DNA of 64,000 bases, taken from assembly GCF_017312485.1 (NCBI RefSeq), contig NZ_BMBA01000009.1, positions 69,154 through 133,153 on the forward strand. The letters are read 5' to 3'. Source of the DNA: Clostridium zeae. Lineage in GTDB: Bacteria > Bacillota > Clostridia > Clostridiales > Clostridiaceae. This document shows positions 42,357 through 51,930 of the stretch, in pieces. Each line of letters opens with the position of its first letter. The stretch's first letter is position 1. Below the pieces are notes generated by a model. That model saw only the letters and a list, made by a program, of their open reading frames with translations. It did not search any database and was not told the origin of the DNA. The translations under genes were made by a program, and so were the position numbers.

Positions 42357-43199
42357 CTAATCCCTTTGTATAGCAAGGCCTAAGAGTCCAGGTCCGGCGT
42401 GTACCCCTAATGCTGGCCCGATAGTTGATATACTTATATGAGTTATATTTGGTAAATCCTTTACAACTTCAAAGAAAGCTTTTGCTTCATCTAATGCACC
42501 ACCTTGTAGTATCCAAACCTTACATTTAGCGACACTTAGATGCTCATCTAATATTTCTCTTAACTTACCTATAGCTTGCTTTCTACCTCTTGCCTTAGAA
42601 TGAGTGAAATAAATACCATCATCATTTATAGAAATTATTGGTTTTATGTTTAACATTTCGCCTATAGTTCCAGAAACCTTTCCAATTCTTCCACCTTTTT
42701 TTAAGTAATCTAAGGTGTTAAGTGTAAAATAACCATCAGTTTTCTCTCTAATTTTTGGTAGAACTTCGATTATATCTTCAAAAGTACTACCTGATTCTAT
42801 CATCTCTGCAGCTATTAAAGCTATAGAACCTTGAGGCATACTTAATGTCTTAGAATCAAAGATATATGTTTTTAGATTTGGATGATTTTCAGCTATTATT
42901 CTTAAACTATTTGCAGTGCCAGAAAGCCCTGATGATATACTTATAGATATAGCATGTGTATATCCTTGAGCTTCAATTTGGTTCAAGGTATTTTCTATAT
43001 ATTGTCCATCAGGAAGTGATGTTTTTGGTATTTCTTTTTCAAGAGATAGATATAACTCTTCTGGGGTTATTTCTAGCCTGTCTAGGTAATCATTATCTTT
43101 ATATATAATTCTTAAAGGTAAAAAAAACATATTATATTTATTTAAAACTTCAGTATCTAAATCACAGCCACTATCAGTAATTAAAGCTATTTTTTGCAA
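42357..43199 (-). CDS. DegV-family fatty-acid-binding protein
   Basis: 280 residues from TTG 43199 after GAGGAGG. TDSGCDL at the start and the TSLPDGQYIEN segment, with HAGPGLLGLA at the C-terminus, mark the DegV fold, which binds a fatty acid between two domains; FakB proteins of this family present fatty acids to the kinase FakA. No fakA is seen nearby. The downstream PadR gene is in the same operon. Confidence 0.92.
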   Translation of the reverse strand: MQKIALITDSGCDLDTEVLNKYNMFFLPLRIIYKDNDYLDRLEITPEELYLSLEKEIPKTSLPDGQYIENTLNQIEAQGYTHAISISISSGLSGTANSLRIIAENHPNLKTYIFDSKTLSMPQGSIALIAAEMIESGSTFEDIIEVLPKIREKTDGYFTLNTLDYLKKGGRIGKVSGTIGEMLNIKPIISINDDGIYFTHSKARGRKQAIGKLREILDEHLSVAKCKVWILQGGALDEAKAFFEVVKDLPNITHISISTIGPALGVHAGPGLLGLAIQRD

Positions 43200-43231
43200 G
43201 GTATATTCCTCCTCAGATCTATTATGATTAA

Positions 43232-43272
43232 ATTATATCACAAGTGATAACTATATCAATACTGATATAGTT
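43232..43272 (-). promoter_or_regulatory. degV-padR promoter with overlapping palindromes
   Basis: On the minus strand TTGATA (complement of 43254-43259), 16-bp spacer, TATAAT (complement of 43232-43237). Two inverted repeats overlap it: TATCAC-AA-GTGATA (43236-43249) and AACTATATCA-ATAC-TGATATAGTT (43249-43272), a good candidate for PadR autoregulation. Confidence 0.7.
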
Positions 43273-43451
43273 GAAGAAAAAAAATTGCTCATTTGGATAT
43301 TAGACATATATCGCTTTGAATAAGTATTAAATTATTCAATCAGATATTTAAAAAAAATAAAAAATTAATTATAATTATAGGAGCAGGTTGTACGTAAAGC
43401 TAATTATAATTTTAAGTTTTTTATATTGAGTTTATTTTTGAGGTGAAGATT

Positions 43452-44564
43452 TTGAAAAAAGATTTTCTGATATATATAGTATTGTCTTTTCAATTATTTT
43501 TTATAATATTTCTTATTATAAGAAATATTAAACTGAAAAATAATATTATGCAGATAGAAGAAATAAAGAAAGAAATATATAGTATGGGAAAAAAGATAAG
43601 CACTACTGATAGTCGAGGTTTAGTGTATGAAATTATGCTGGACTCAGCAATGTCTATAATTAGCAAAGCTAATAGAGGCAGTGTGCTAGTATTAGAAGAA
43701 GATGATTATTTTCACTATAGGGCTATTAAAGGATATCCCAAAGATCTATTTAACATGAAGATAAAAAGAGAAGATGTGTATCTTTATAAGTATAATAGAC
43801 TAGCAGATATTTGTATTCTTAAAATGCCATTCAATGACAAAGAAGATATATTCAATGATAGTATATCTAGTGAAATTCAGTTATTAGAGAAGGGAACTAA
43901 TATCAAAAGTGTTTTATTTTCACCTATTTATATAGATAATGAAGTCGTAGCTATAGTGAATTTAGATAGTACTGCACCTGATGCCTTGTTTAACAAAGCT
44001 GATATCAGCAAAATGAAATATATAAATCATGAACTTGAGCTTGCTCTTAAAAATTTCCTATCTCAAGAGCAGCTCAGATATATAGCAACGCATGATGAGC
44101 TTACAAATCTTTATAATAGAAGGAGTTTCAAAGACTACTTTAGTAGAGAAATTCTAGAGATACAAAGAAAAAAACATATATCACAGGTGGCTCTTATAGA
44201 TTTAGATGATTTTAAGTTTATCAATGACAATTATGGCCATAGTGAGGGGGACAAGGCACTTATAATAATGTCTGATGCTTTAAGGGTTAACTTGAATAAC
44301 AATGACCTCTATGCCAGAATGTCAGGAGATGAATTTGTAATACTTTTTAGAAATAGTACACATAAGCAGGCTATAGAGAAAATCATGAGCATAAAAGATT
44401 ACTTACTAAGAAACTGTACAGAAAAGAATCGCATAGATTTTAGTTACGGATTAGTTCAGATAGATGGCGTAAATAATTTAAGTATAGATGCAATTCTGTC
44501 TATAGCAGATAGAAATATGTATGAAGACAAAAGAGAGAAGAAGTGCAAAAATGAGTGTACGTAA
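43452..44564 (+). CDS. Membrane-bound GAF-GGDEF diguanylate cyclase
   Basis: 370 residues from TTG 43452, spaced after GAGGTGA. One membrane helix (about 3-22), a GAF-like sensor domain (about 45-200), then a GGDEF domain starting DELTNLYNRRSF. The active-site signature is S-G-D-E-F (in RMSGDEFVILF), a common functional variant. The inhibitory RxxD site upstream is replaced by N-x-x-D, so product feedback is probably absent. It makes cyclic di-GMP near the membrane in response to an unknown signal. Single gene. Confidence 0.88.
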   Translation: MKKDFLIYIVLSFQLFFIIFLIIRNIKLKNNIMQIEEIKKEIYSMGKKISTTDSRGLVYEIMLDSAMSIISKANRGSVLVLEEDDYFHYRAIKGYPKDLFNMKIKREDVYLYKYNRLADICILKMPFNDKEDIFNDSISSEIQLLEKGTNIKSVLFSPIYIDNEVVAIVNLDSTAPDALFNKADISKMKYINHELELALKNFLSQEQLRYIATHDELTNLYNRRSFKDYFSREILEIQRKKHISQVALIDLDDFKFINDNYGHSEGDKALIIMSDALRVNLNNNDLYARMSGDEFVILFRNSTHKQAIEKIMSIKDYLLRNCTEKNRIDFSYGLVQIDGVNNLSIDAILSIADRNMYEDKREKKCKNECT

Positions 44565-44624
44565 GCAATTTTATATATCTAGAAATATTTTTAAGTGATA
44601 AAAGATAGTATATGTATTTATAAT

Positions 44625-44661
44625 AAAAAAGTTGACGAATATGTAGTTCGTCAACTTTTTT
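44625..44661. terminator. Two-way terminator between GGDEF and YerB-type genes
   Basis: AAAAAAGTTGACGAA pairs perfectly with TTCGTCAACTTTTTT (15 bp) around a 7-base loop. Confidence 0.9.
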
Positions 44662-44738
44662 ATAGTATAGGAAAGTACCAAATTTATTTCATGTAGATTT
44701 GCAAAGACAGATATTGAAAAAGGTTTCCTTAGGGATTT

Positions 44739-45767
44739 TTAATTATAAGCTGGTGTGACTGAGTTATCAATTATATGCCATATTGTGTTACCTTTTGATA
44801 AATAAACTTTATTGCCATCCTCAGTGGTCAGTTCAGTTTGGGTATTAGAAGTACTTCTTGACCAGAGAATTTTTTCAACTTTACCATTGGAAAATAAATA
44901 CCCAGAGCCTTTTCCAATCATAGCTATATCTAAATGTAGATTATCAGATTGAATCTTTATAGGGGTTTGTTGTACAACTATATTGGAAAAAGTAAGAGGT
45001 AAATTATTATTTTTATCGATAGATTTGACGCCATCCATATACTTCTCATATTTACCGTTAACAAACTTATAATTAGTTACATAGAAATTATTCAGTTTTA
45101 AGTTTACTACAGTTGCATTAGATAAATCTTTATTTTTCCAAAAGGAATTGTCAAAAGAAAGATTTGATGCTATATCTGCTTTTATATTTTTAGAAGTTAT
45201 ATACTTACGTATCTTGTCAGCAGAAGTATATAGATTATGAGGAGCTTTTCTAGAGGTATCTCTATAAAAATATGACCCGTTGACTATTTCATTTATGCTC
45301 TTTATAGAAGAGTCAGTTTTTATAGTTGATAAAGCTTCATCGCTTCCTCCGCAATGGGCAAAAGGTAAGTTATATTCCTCAGCAATAGATAAGAAGTAAG
45401 GCCTGGCACTCCTTATAGGACCAATCTGTTTAGGGGTGTTCTTGTGAAATAATGCTATGAATCTTGGTATTCCACCTTCAGCCATAGTCTCAAATATGAT
45501 ATCGGCCTCACTTAAACCGCTCTGAGGCCTTGCATCTTTTGAATTCTCTATTATGGCCATAAAAGGAATATTAGATTTCTCTGTTTCAGTTAATTTTTCG
45601 CCAGTATAGCAACAATCATTTGTAACAGTATCGTTGCTTGAAACGTCAATTACAGGTGGAGATTCTCTTTTAAAAGGTTTAGTGGAACTAGATTTCGTAT
45701 CAGTGTAACTGCAACCTACTATAGAAATACATAATAACAAGGGTATAATAAAAGTGATTTTTTTCAT
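44739..45767 (-). CDS. YerB-like DUF3048 lipoprotein
   Basis: 342 residues. A signal peptide with lipobox ISIVGC (Cys at about residue 19), a short Ser/Thr-rich linker, then two DUF3048 segments: FMAIIENSKDARPQSGLSEA and IFETMAEGGIPRFIALFH in the first, and a C-terminal WHIIDNS in the second. Exported and lipid-anchored; function unknown. GAGGTGAG precedes the ATG. Divergent from nrdD. Confidence 0.88.
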   Translation of the reverse strand: MKKITFIIPLLLCISIVGCSYTDTKSSSTKPFKRESPPVIDVSSNDTVTNDCCYTGEKLTETEKSNIPFMAIIENSKDARPQSGLSEADIIFETMAEGGIPRFIALFHKNTPKQIGPIRSARPYFLSIAEEYNLPFAHCGGSDEALSTIKTDSSIKSINEIVNGSYFYRDTSRKAPHNLYTSADKIRKYITSKNIKADIASNLSFDNSFWKNKDLSNATVVNLKLNNFYVTNYKFVNGKYEKYMDGVKSIDKNNNLPLTFSNIVVQQTPIKIQSDNLHLDIAMIGKGSGYLFSNGKVEKILWSRSTSNTQTELTTEDGNKVYLSKGNTIWHIIDNSVTPAYN

Positions 45768-46075
45768 GAACTCACCTCCTCAATTTAATGTGGTTAGCAT
45801 ATAAGCTTGTACATTATATTTAAATATATATGCGACAACCTATTAATATTATTAAAACTTAGACGAAAATCAAAAATAGTGATATTAATTTGCCAGTATT
45901 TTCTTAAATATTCCTAATGTCAACATTAGAAATACTGTAAAAAAGTTTAAAAATAAGAGATATAATGACGTATACTTTGCTATTATTAAGATAAAGTTTA
46001 ATTTAGAATTGCCTTTAAATTTCTAGTGAAGTATAATAAGTCAGTACAAGATATAGTGTAATGGGGGTCGTCGAT
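45768..46075. other. Divergent region upstream of nrdD
   Basis: 308 bp, AT-rich. The stretch 46044-46059 (GTACAAGATATAGTGT) matches 12 of 16 positions of the NrdR box as I recall it, and a weaker copy starts 30 bp upstream (46014-46029). No small gene seen. Confidence 0.45.
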
Positions 46076-48196
46076 GTGCTAGATGTTGTGAAGCGCGATG
46101 GAAGAAGGGTTGGCTTCAATGCTCAAAAGATAGGGAAAGCTATTAAGGGAGCAGCAGAAGAAATTGGTCAAAGTTTAAAAGAGAGTCAAGTAATTGATAC
46201 CATTCAAAAGGTGATCAATTATATCGAAATGTCTGGAAAATCAAATGTCACTGTAGAAGAAATTCAAAACTTAGTTGAAAAGGCTTTAAGTGATAATGGA
46301 TTTAAGAATATAGCGCAAGCATATTCAACTTACAGAAACGAAAGAACTAAAGTCAGAGAAATAAAATCAGACTTAATGAGAGCAATTGGGAAAATTGGAG
46401 TTGAAACAGATAGAGATAATGCAAATGTAGGAAATAATTTCTCATCAAAGCTACTTAGAATAGCGTCGGAATCAAATAAGTGGCATAACCTTGCCTCAAT
46501 GCCGAAGCATTTGGCAAAAGCTCATGAAAATGGTGATGTTTATTATCATGATTTAGACAGTTATAATTTGACTACAAACTGCTTACATATACCAACTAAA
46601 GAAATATTAGAAAATGGTTTTAACACTGGATATGGAACCATTAATAATCCAAGAAGAATAGAGACAGCAGCAGAGCTTTCTTGCATATTGCTTCAGTCAA
46701 CTCAAAATGATATGTTTGGAGGACAATCACATCCTGATTTTGATAATGACATGTCAATATTTGTTGAACCAACTAGGCAAGAAATTAAGGAAGAGCTTAT
46801 AGAGTATGGAATAGAAGGAGAGAAACTTGAAAAACTTGTAGACACGAAGCTTAGAGAAAGAGTTCATCAAGCTATGCAAGGTGTTGTATATAATTTAAAT
46901 ACAATGCATTCTCGTGCAGGTTCTCAGGTGCCATTCTCATCTATTAATCTAGGAATTCCTTATAATGAAGATGCTGCACTTGTATGTGAAATATTCTTAC
47001 TTGAATATGAGAAGGGGTTAGGAAAAGGAGAGCAACCTATATTCCCTAACATAATTTTTAGAGTTAAAGAAGGGGTTAATAGGGAAAAAGAAGATCCTTA
47101 TTTCTATCTTTTTGAATTAGCATGTAGAGTAGCTGCTAAAAGAATGAATCCTACATTTATGAATATAGATGCAGATTTTAACAAAGAGTATTACGATAAG
47201 GGATATATGCCTGCAACAATGGGATGTAGAACATATCTTATGAATAATATAAATGGTGATCATGGTTGTAAGGGAAGAGGTAATATTGCCCCTACAACAA
47301 TAAATCTGCCAAGAATAGGACTACAAGCAAAAGGAAACGTTGATAAATTCTTCGAAATACTTCAAAGTAGAATGGAACTTGCTAAAGAATCTCTAATGCA
47401 TAGATACTCAGTTCTTAAAAACTTAAGAGTTAAAGATCTTCCATTTGTAGCAGGTCAAGGACTTATGAAAGGATCAGAGGGCTTAAGTCCAGATGATAAT
47501 ATTGAACCGATTCTAAAACAAGGAACTTGGGTTTTAGGATTCATAGGACTTGCTGAAACTTTAATTGCTTTAGTTGGAAAGCATCATGGTGAAGATGAAG
47601 CTACAACAGAACTAGGTATTAAAATAGTATCATATATCAGAGAATATACTGATAGGCTAAAAGAAGAGACTCACCTTAATTGGAGCTGTTACGCTACTCC
47701 GGCAGAAGGATTAAGCGGAAAGTTCATAAAGCAAGACCAAAAGATATTTGGGATAGTTAAAGGGGTTACTGATAAGGAGTATTATACAAACAGTTATCAT
47801 GTGCCAGTAGGATTCCCTATATCAATAATAGATAAGATAAAGATAGAAGCGCCATACCATAAGATTTGTAATGGTGGACATATATCATATCTTGAAGTAG
47901 ATGGAACTCCTGATGGAGAAGCTATAATGAATATACTTAACTATGCATATAAGAACACCAACATTAGTTACTTAGGCATAAACTTCCATATAAGATATTG
48001 TAAGAACTGTGGAACTTATCTAAATAATGGCGAGTCAAAGTGCACAAGTTGTGGAAGTCATGATATACAAGGTGTTTCAAGAGTTACAGGTTACTTAAGC
48101 CTTGATGAAAGATTTGGTCCAGGAAAGTATGAGGAGAGAGAAGACAGAGTTACTCATACTGAGAATCATAAGCATAATTACTTTATAGAAAAATAA
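46076..48196 (+). CDS. nrdD: Anaerobic ribonucleoside-triphosphate reductase
   Basis: 706 residues from GTG 46076 (GGGGGT upstream); the ATG at 46061 has no ribosome site and overlaps it. An N-terminal ATP-cone (about 1-90, KRDGRRVGFNAQKIGKAI) gives allosteric control; the barrel follows; a C-terminal zinc site (CKNC and CTSC) and the glycyl radical motif RVTGYLS end the chain. The enzyme reduces NTPs to dNTPs without oxygen and needs NrdG for activation. Its activase gene is about 2 kb downstream, separated by a nitroreductase and an HD protein. Confidence 0.97.
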   Translation: MLDVVKRDGRRVGFNAQKIGKAIKGAAEEIGQSLKESQVIDTIQKVINYIEMSGKSNVTVEEIQNLVEKALSDNGFKNIAQAYSTYRNERTKVREIKSDLMRAIGKIGVETDRDNANVGNNFSSKLLRIASESNKWHNLASMPKHLAKAHENGDVYYHDLDSYNLTTNCLHIPTKEILENGFNTGYGTINNPRRIETAAELSCILLQSTQNDMFGGQSHPDFDNDMSIFVEPTRQEIKEELIEYGIEGEKLEKLVDTKLRERVHQAMQGVVYNLNTMHSRAGSQVPFSSINLGIPYNEDAALVCEIFLLEYEKGLGKGEQPIFPNIIFRVKEGVNREKEDPYFYLFELACRVAAKRMNPTFMNIDADFNKEYYDKGYMPATMGCRTYLMNNINGDHGCKGRGNIAPTTINLPRIGLQAKGNVDKFFEILQSRMELAKESLMHRYSVLKNLRVKDLPFVAGQGLMKGSEGLSPDDNIEPILKQGTWVLGFIGLAETLIALVGKHHGEDEATTELGIKIVSYIREYTDRLKEETHLNWSCYATPAEGLSGKFIKQDQKIFGIVKGVTDKEYYTNSYHVPVGFPISIIDKIKIEAPYHKICNGGHISYLEVDGTPDGEAIMNILNYAYKNTNISYLGINFHIRYCKNCGTYLNNGESKCTSCGSHDIQGVSRVTGYLSLDERFGPGKYEEREDRVTHTENHKHNYFIEK

Positions 48197-48248
48197 AAAT
48201 TTTGATATAAGGTTCAAAAAGATAATATTTGTAGATTTTGATTAATAG

Positions 48249-48302
48249 AGAAGTCATGCATGTAAGGATATGTATTCCTATATATGCATGACTTCTATTT
48301 TA
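48249..48302 (+). terminator. Terminator after nrdD
   Basis: AGAAGTCATGCAT (48249-48261) pairs perfectly with ATGCATGACTTCT (48284-48296), with a smaller GGAT/ATTCC stem inside, then ATTTTAAT. Confidence 0.8.
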
Positions 48303-48404
48303 ATAGGAAAATTTTATTCGTTTTATAATATAATAGATTGTTTACAATTTAATTTTGTTGATATATAATATTAGTAGACAATAATTATCTGAAGAGGTGT
48401 AAAT

Positions 48405-49145
48405 ATGAACGAAACTATAAATATAATAAAACAACATAGATCAATAAGACAGTACTTGGATAAGGATATATCGGAAGAATTAGTTGATGAAGTACTCAAA
48501 GCTGCTCAGGCTATGCCAAATTCTATCAATGGGCAACAGACATCAATTATTGTAGTTAGAGATAAGGAAAAGAAAAAGAAACTTTCCGAAGTGACTGGTA
48601 ATCAAGTGTATGTAGATAAAGCGCCAGTATTTTTAGTATTTGTAATGGACTTTTATAAAACGAATTTAGGTGCTGAGAAGCATGGAAGAAAGCAGGTTAT
48701 CCACGAAAGTGTTGAAGGCACTGCAGCAGGCGTATTTGATGCTGGTATAGCTATGGGAGCAGCAATTATAGCAGCTGAGTCATTAGGGCTATCAGTAGTT
48801 CCTATTGGTGGTATAAGAAGAAATCCAGAAGAGGTTATAGATCTTTTGGAGCTACCTGAATTTACTTACCCAGTATGTGGATTAGTTCTAGGGTATGCAG
48901 ACAATCAATCTAAACAAAAACCTAGATTGCCATTTGAAACATTTAAGCATATAGATAGATATAATAAAGAAGTATTAAGAACTAAGATAGATGAGTATGA
49001 TGAGTATATGGAAAAATATCTTAAAGAAATAGGAAGAGAGCAGGAAGGTAATTGGAGTGATTTAACTTCTTCTTTATATCAAACTGTCTATTATCCTAAG
49101 GTTAAGGATACTATGGCTCAACAAGGATTTAAGAATGATAAATAG
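48405..49145 (+). CDS. NfsA-type nitroreductase (FMN oxidoreductase)
   Basis: 246 residues. FMN-binding landmarks: HRSIRQYLDKDI at the start, AMPNSINGQQTS, SVEGTAAGVFDAGIAMGAAI in the middle and CGLVLGYAD toward the C-terminus. It resembles NAD(P)H-dependent NfsA/FRP flavin or nitro-compound reductases. Cytoplasmic homodimer by family. Its own promoter region and terminator make it a single gene. Confidence 0.92.
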   Translation: MNETINIIKQHRSIRQYLDKDISEELVDEVLKAAQAMPNSINGQQTSIIVVRDKEKKKKLSEVTGNQVYVDKAPVFLVFVMDFYKTNLGAEKHGRKQVIHESVEGTAAGVFDAGIAMGAAIIAAESLGLSVVPIGGIRRNPEEVIDLLELPEFTYPVCGLVLGYADNQSKQKPRLPFETFKHIDRYNKEVLRTKIDEYDEYMEKYLKEIGREQEGNWSDLTSSLYQTVYYPKVKDTMAQQGFKNDK

Positions 49146-49465
49146 TATTAGATAAGTAGCTAATTTGTGAAAAATAATATATAGACTATTAGATCTTTCT
49201 AACATGCATTTGGAAATGCATATATTTAAAAACTCGCTTAAGCGAGTTTTTATTTTTTAATAAATTATAATCTAGATAAATCTAAAGATAATTAAGTTTT
49301 GTTATAGGAAAAAATTATTTAGCTGTTGGCATATGTTTTAATTAGCAATATATATTATAATTTAGTATGTAGTAATAATTGATGTTTATTATTTTTATAT
49401 TATCAAGGTTAAGAGCAAAGGTTTTTACACAATACTAAATTTCCTGATAAAAATGGAGGTAAGTA
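49146..49465. other. Gene-less stretch between nitroreductase and HD gene
   Basis: 320 bp. It holds the terminator at 49228-49251 and, just before it, a short palindrome ATGCATTTGGAAATGCAT. The rest is AT-rich without recognisable structure. Confidence 0.5.
49228..49251 (+). terminator. Terminator of the nitroreductase gene
   Basis: AAAAACTCGCTT directly meets its complement AAGCGAGTTTTT, then ATTTTTT. Confidence 0.85.
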
Positions 49466-50113
49466 ATGACGCAAATAATACAAAAAACTGCAGAAATGCT
49501 AGAAAAAAAGTTCAGTGGTGAGGGAAGTGGCCATGATTGGTGGCATATATATAGAGTTTGGCAGAATGCTAAAAATATAGCGGCGTTTGAGAAATGCGAT
49601 AAAGACATTGTTGAATTAGCTGCATTGCTACATGATATCGCTGATTGGAAGTTTAATGATGGAGATGAAAAGGCAGGTAGTAGAGCTGCGAAGTTATGGC
49701 TCGAAGGGTTAGATGTAGATTCGGAGACTATAGTTAAAGTATGTTATATTATAGATAATGTAACCTTTAAAGGAGCGAAAGTTGTTGGTCAAATGAATTC
49801 CATTGAAGGTATGATAGTCCAAGATGCAGATAGATTAGATGCTATAGGGGCTATAGGAGTTGGAAGAGCTTTCGCTTATGGCGGATTTAAAGGAAGAGAG
49901 ATGTACAATCCTAATGTAAGATATGAAATGCACGATAGTTTTGATGCATATAAGAATAGTGAAAGTAACACTCTAAACCATTTTTACGAAAAGCTTCTTC
50001 TGCTAAAAGATATGATGAATACAGAACGTGGAAAAGTGCTAGCAGATGAAAGACATAAGTTTATGCAGCTATTTTTAGATCAATTTTACAAAGAGTGGAA
50101 TGGAGAGCTATAG
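49466..50113 (+). CDS. HD-domain phosphohydrolase
   Basis: 215 residues of the YpgQ/YedJ type: GSGHDWWHIYRVWQNA, LLHDIADWK (the His-Asp metal pair) and DADRLDAIGAIGVGRAFAYG. Such proteins hydrolyse nucleotide phosphates or pyrophosphates with a divalent metal. It is followed after 32 bp by nrdG, so the two may be cotranscribed, placing a possible nucleotide-cleaning enzyme next to dNTP synthesis. Substrate unknown. TGGAGG precedes the ATG. Confidence 0.9.
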   Translation: MTQIIQKTAEMLEKKFSGEGSGHDWWHIYRVWQNAKNIAAFEKCDKDIVELAALLHDIADWKFNDGDEKAGSRAAKLWLEGLDVDSETIVKVCYIIDNVTFKGAKVVGQMNSIEGMIVQDADRLDAIGAIGVGRAFAYGGFKGREMYNPNVRYEMHDSFDAYKNSESNTLNHFYEKLLLLKDMMNTERGKVLADERHKFMQLFLDQFYKEWNGEL

Positions 50114-50145
50114 TGCTCAAAAAAAGTTGAGGTGTTGATTTAGTA

Positions 50146-50655
50146 ATGGAAGATAATATGATAAGGCTTTCAGGTATAATACATGAAAGTTTAGTAAATG
50201 GTCCAGGAATAAGAAGAGTTTTCTTTTCTCAGGGATGTAAACATAATTGTAAGGAGTGCTTTAATCCAGAAACCCATAACTTCGATGGTGGAGAGCTAAG
50301 AAACATGGATGAGCTTATAGAAGATCTTAAAAGCAATCCAATAATAACCGGTGTAACCTTTAGTGGTGGCGATCCTTTTGAGCAAGCAGATAAGTTTTCT
50401 TATATGGCGCAAAAAATAAAAGCTCTAGGACTTAATATATGGTGCTATACTGGCTATAAGTTTGAATACATATTAAGCAACCTAAAAGATAATGAAGCCT
50501 GGGATAGGCTTATAAATAATATAGATGTATTGGTTGATGGAAGATTTGAGATAACATTAAGAGATGAAAGTATAAAATATAGAGGTTCATCAAATCAACG
50601 AGTTATAGATGTTAAGAGTTCACTGAGTGGTGACGAAATTATAACTTTATATTAG
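50146..50655 (+). CDS. nrdG: Anaerobic ribonucleotide reductase activating protein
   Basis: 169 residues. Radical-SAM cluster motif C31-x3-C35-x2-C38 (QGCKHNCKEC), the GITFSGGDP-like S-adenosylmethionine motif (VTFSGGDPFEQ), and the IDVLVDGRFE block identify NrdG. It uses a [4Fe-4S] cluster and S-adenosylmethionine to make the glycyl radical on NrdD. Ribosome site GAGGTG lies somewhat far from the ATG; ATG 50158 is a possible alternative start. A terminator follows. Confidence 0.96.
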   Translation: MEDNMIRLSGIIHESLVNGPGIRRVFFSQGCKHNCKECFNPETHNFDGGELRNMDELIEDLKSNPIITGVTFSGGDPFEQADKFSYMAQKIKALGLNIWCYTGYKFEYILSNLKDNEAWDRLINNIDVLVDGRFEITLRDESIKYRGSSNQRVIDVKSSLSGDEIITLY

Positions 50656-50682
50656 CATAATTAAATAAGCTAAAATATGCAT

Positions 50683-50717
50683 AAAGAAACCATTTTATTT
50701 GAATGGTTTCTTTACTT
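50683..50717 (+). terminator. Terminator after nrdG
   Basis: AAAGAAACCATT pairs perfectly with AATGGTTTCTTT across a 7-base loop. Confidence 0.85.
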
Positions 50718-50754
50718 TAAAGGAAATTATAAAATTTTATTATTAGTGATTGTA

Positions 50755-51654
50755 CTAACTTGACATAAATGAGAGAAGTTCATTTACAAATAAATCTTCT
50801 GATTCTGCAAATGGCATATGTCCACAATTAGATATTATAGACAACTTGCTGTCTTTGATTTCATCATTAAAGGTATAGGCATTGTCTACAGGTAAAACAT
50901 TATCTTTAGCACCCCAAATTATTAAGGTTTTAGAGTGTATATCCTTCAACCTATCTTTTAAATTATCAATGGATTTACAATTATTCAATAACTTTTGTAC
51001 TGTGTTACTATCTAATTGTCTATTATAGTATAAATTTTTTTCAAAGGTATCATAGTTGATATATTTAAGATTATTAAAGTTGAGACTATACATAGCAAGC
51101 TGAGGAAAATAAGTTAGCATTCCTGCTTTTATTATGAATTTTGGAGGATTAATATGAATATGTTCTCCAAGACCAGTGCTATCTACTAGTATAAGTTTAT
51201 CGATAGAATCTTGATGATTAAGCGCCATCAATAGTGCGATGCCACCACCCATGGAATGACCTAATACAGAGAATTTCTTGTATCCTAGGTTATTCATTAG
51301 GTCCTTACATAACTTGGCGACAGTATTTGTATTATAATCTAAGTCATCTCTTTTATCTGACAATCCAAAGCCTATTAAATCCACTGAAACTACTCTATAT
51401 TTATCTGATAGCCTTTTTGCTAAACTATTATAATCATCAGAAGATGAGAATAATCCGTGTATTAATAATATAGGTGGGTTACTTTGGTTCCCAGTGATTT
51501 TATAATTTATATTTACATTATCTATTTTAGCAATGTTATTTGGTATCGCTTCAAGAGAATTATCAATTATGAATGTTTGAAGATAATTTATGGCAAGAAT
51601 TAATATAAGCGATAATATAATAATTAGACTAATTGATTTTAACCAACGTTTCAT
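50755..51654 (-). CDS. Membrane-anchored alpha/beta hydrolase
   Basis: 299 residues from ATG 51654, 7 bp after AGGAGG (a TTG one codon earlier is too close). One membrane helix (about 6-28), then an alpha/beta hydrolase: oxyanion motif LIHGLFSSSDDY, nucleophile GHSMGGG, acid in GAKDNVLP and His in NCGHMPFAE. The catalytic domain faces outside. An esterase or lipase role is probable; substrate unknown. Single gene converging on nrdG. Confidence 0.9.
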   Translation of the reverse strand: MKRWLKSISLIIILSLILILAINYLQTFIIDNSLEAIPNNIAKIDNVNINYKITGNQSNPPILLIHGLFSSSDDYNSLAKRLSDKYRVVSVDLIGFGLSDKRDDLDYNTNTVAKLCKDLMNNLGYKKFSVLGHSMGGGIALLMALNHQDSIDKLILVDSTGLGEHIHINPPKFIIKAGMLTYFPQLAMYSLNFNNLKYINYDTFEKNLYYNRQLDSNTVQKLLNNCKSIDNLKDRLKDIHSKTLIIWGAKDNVLPVDNAYTFNDEIKDSKLSIISNCGHMPFAESEDLFVNELLSFMSS

Positions 51655-51930
51655 CAAGTATCCTCCTGAGTAATAATTAAAAATGAAAATTCATGTATAT
51701 GTACTAGATAGTACTGTTTAATAACGCATTAGAACTATATCATATAAAGTTAGTATAAGCTAATTATACCAAATTTATATGATGTAGTTAAATAATCGTC
51801 TAAATATGGGATAAGCTTAAAATTAATTGGAATATAAAGTAAAATAGTATATGATTAACATAACAGAACTTTTTATGAAATGATACGTATTAATTCTTGT
51901 AAGTATATTGAAGAGAGGTTATAAATTAAA

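Noticed and set aside
51866-51895. Further repeat D right arm (TATGAAATGATACGTATTAAT)
   Set aside because: Similarity to copy 1 is short and no other part of the element is found around it.
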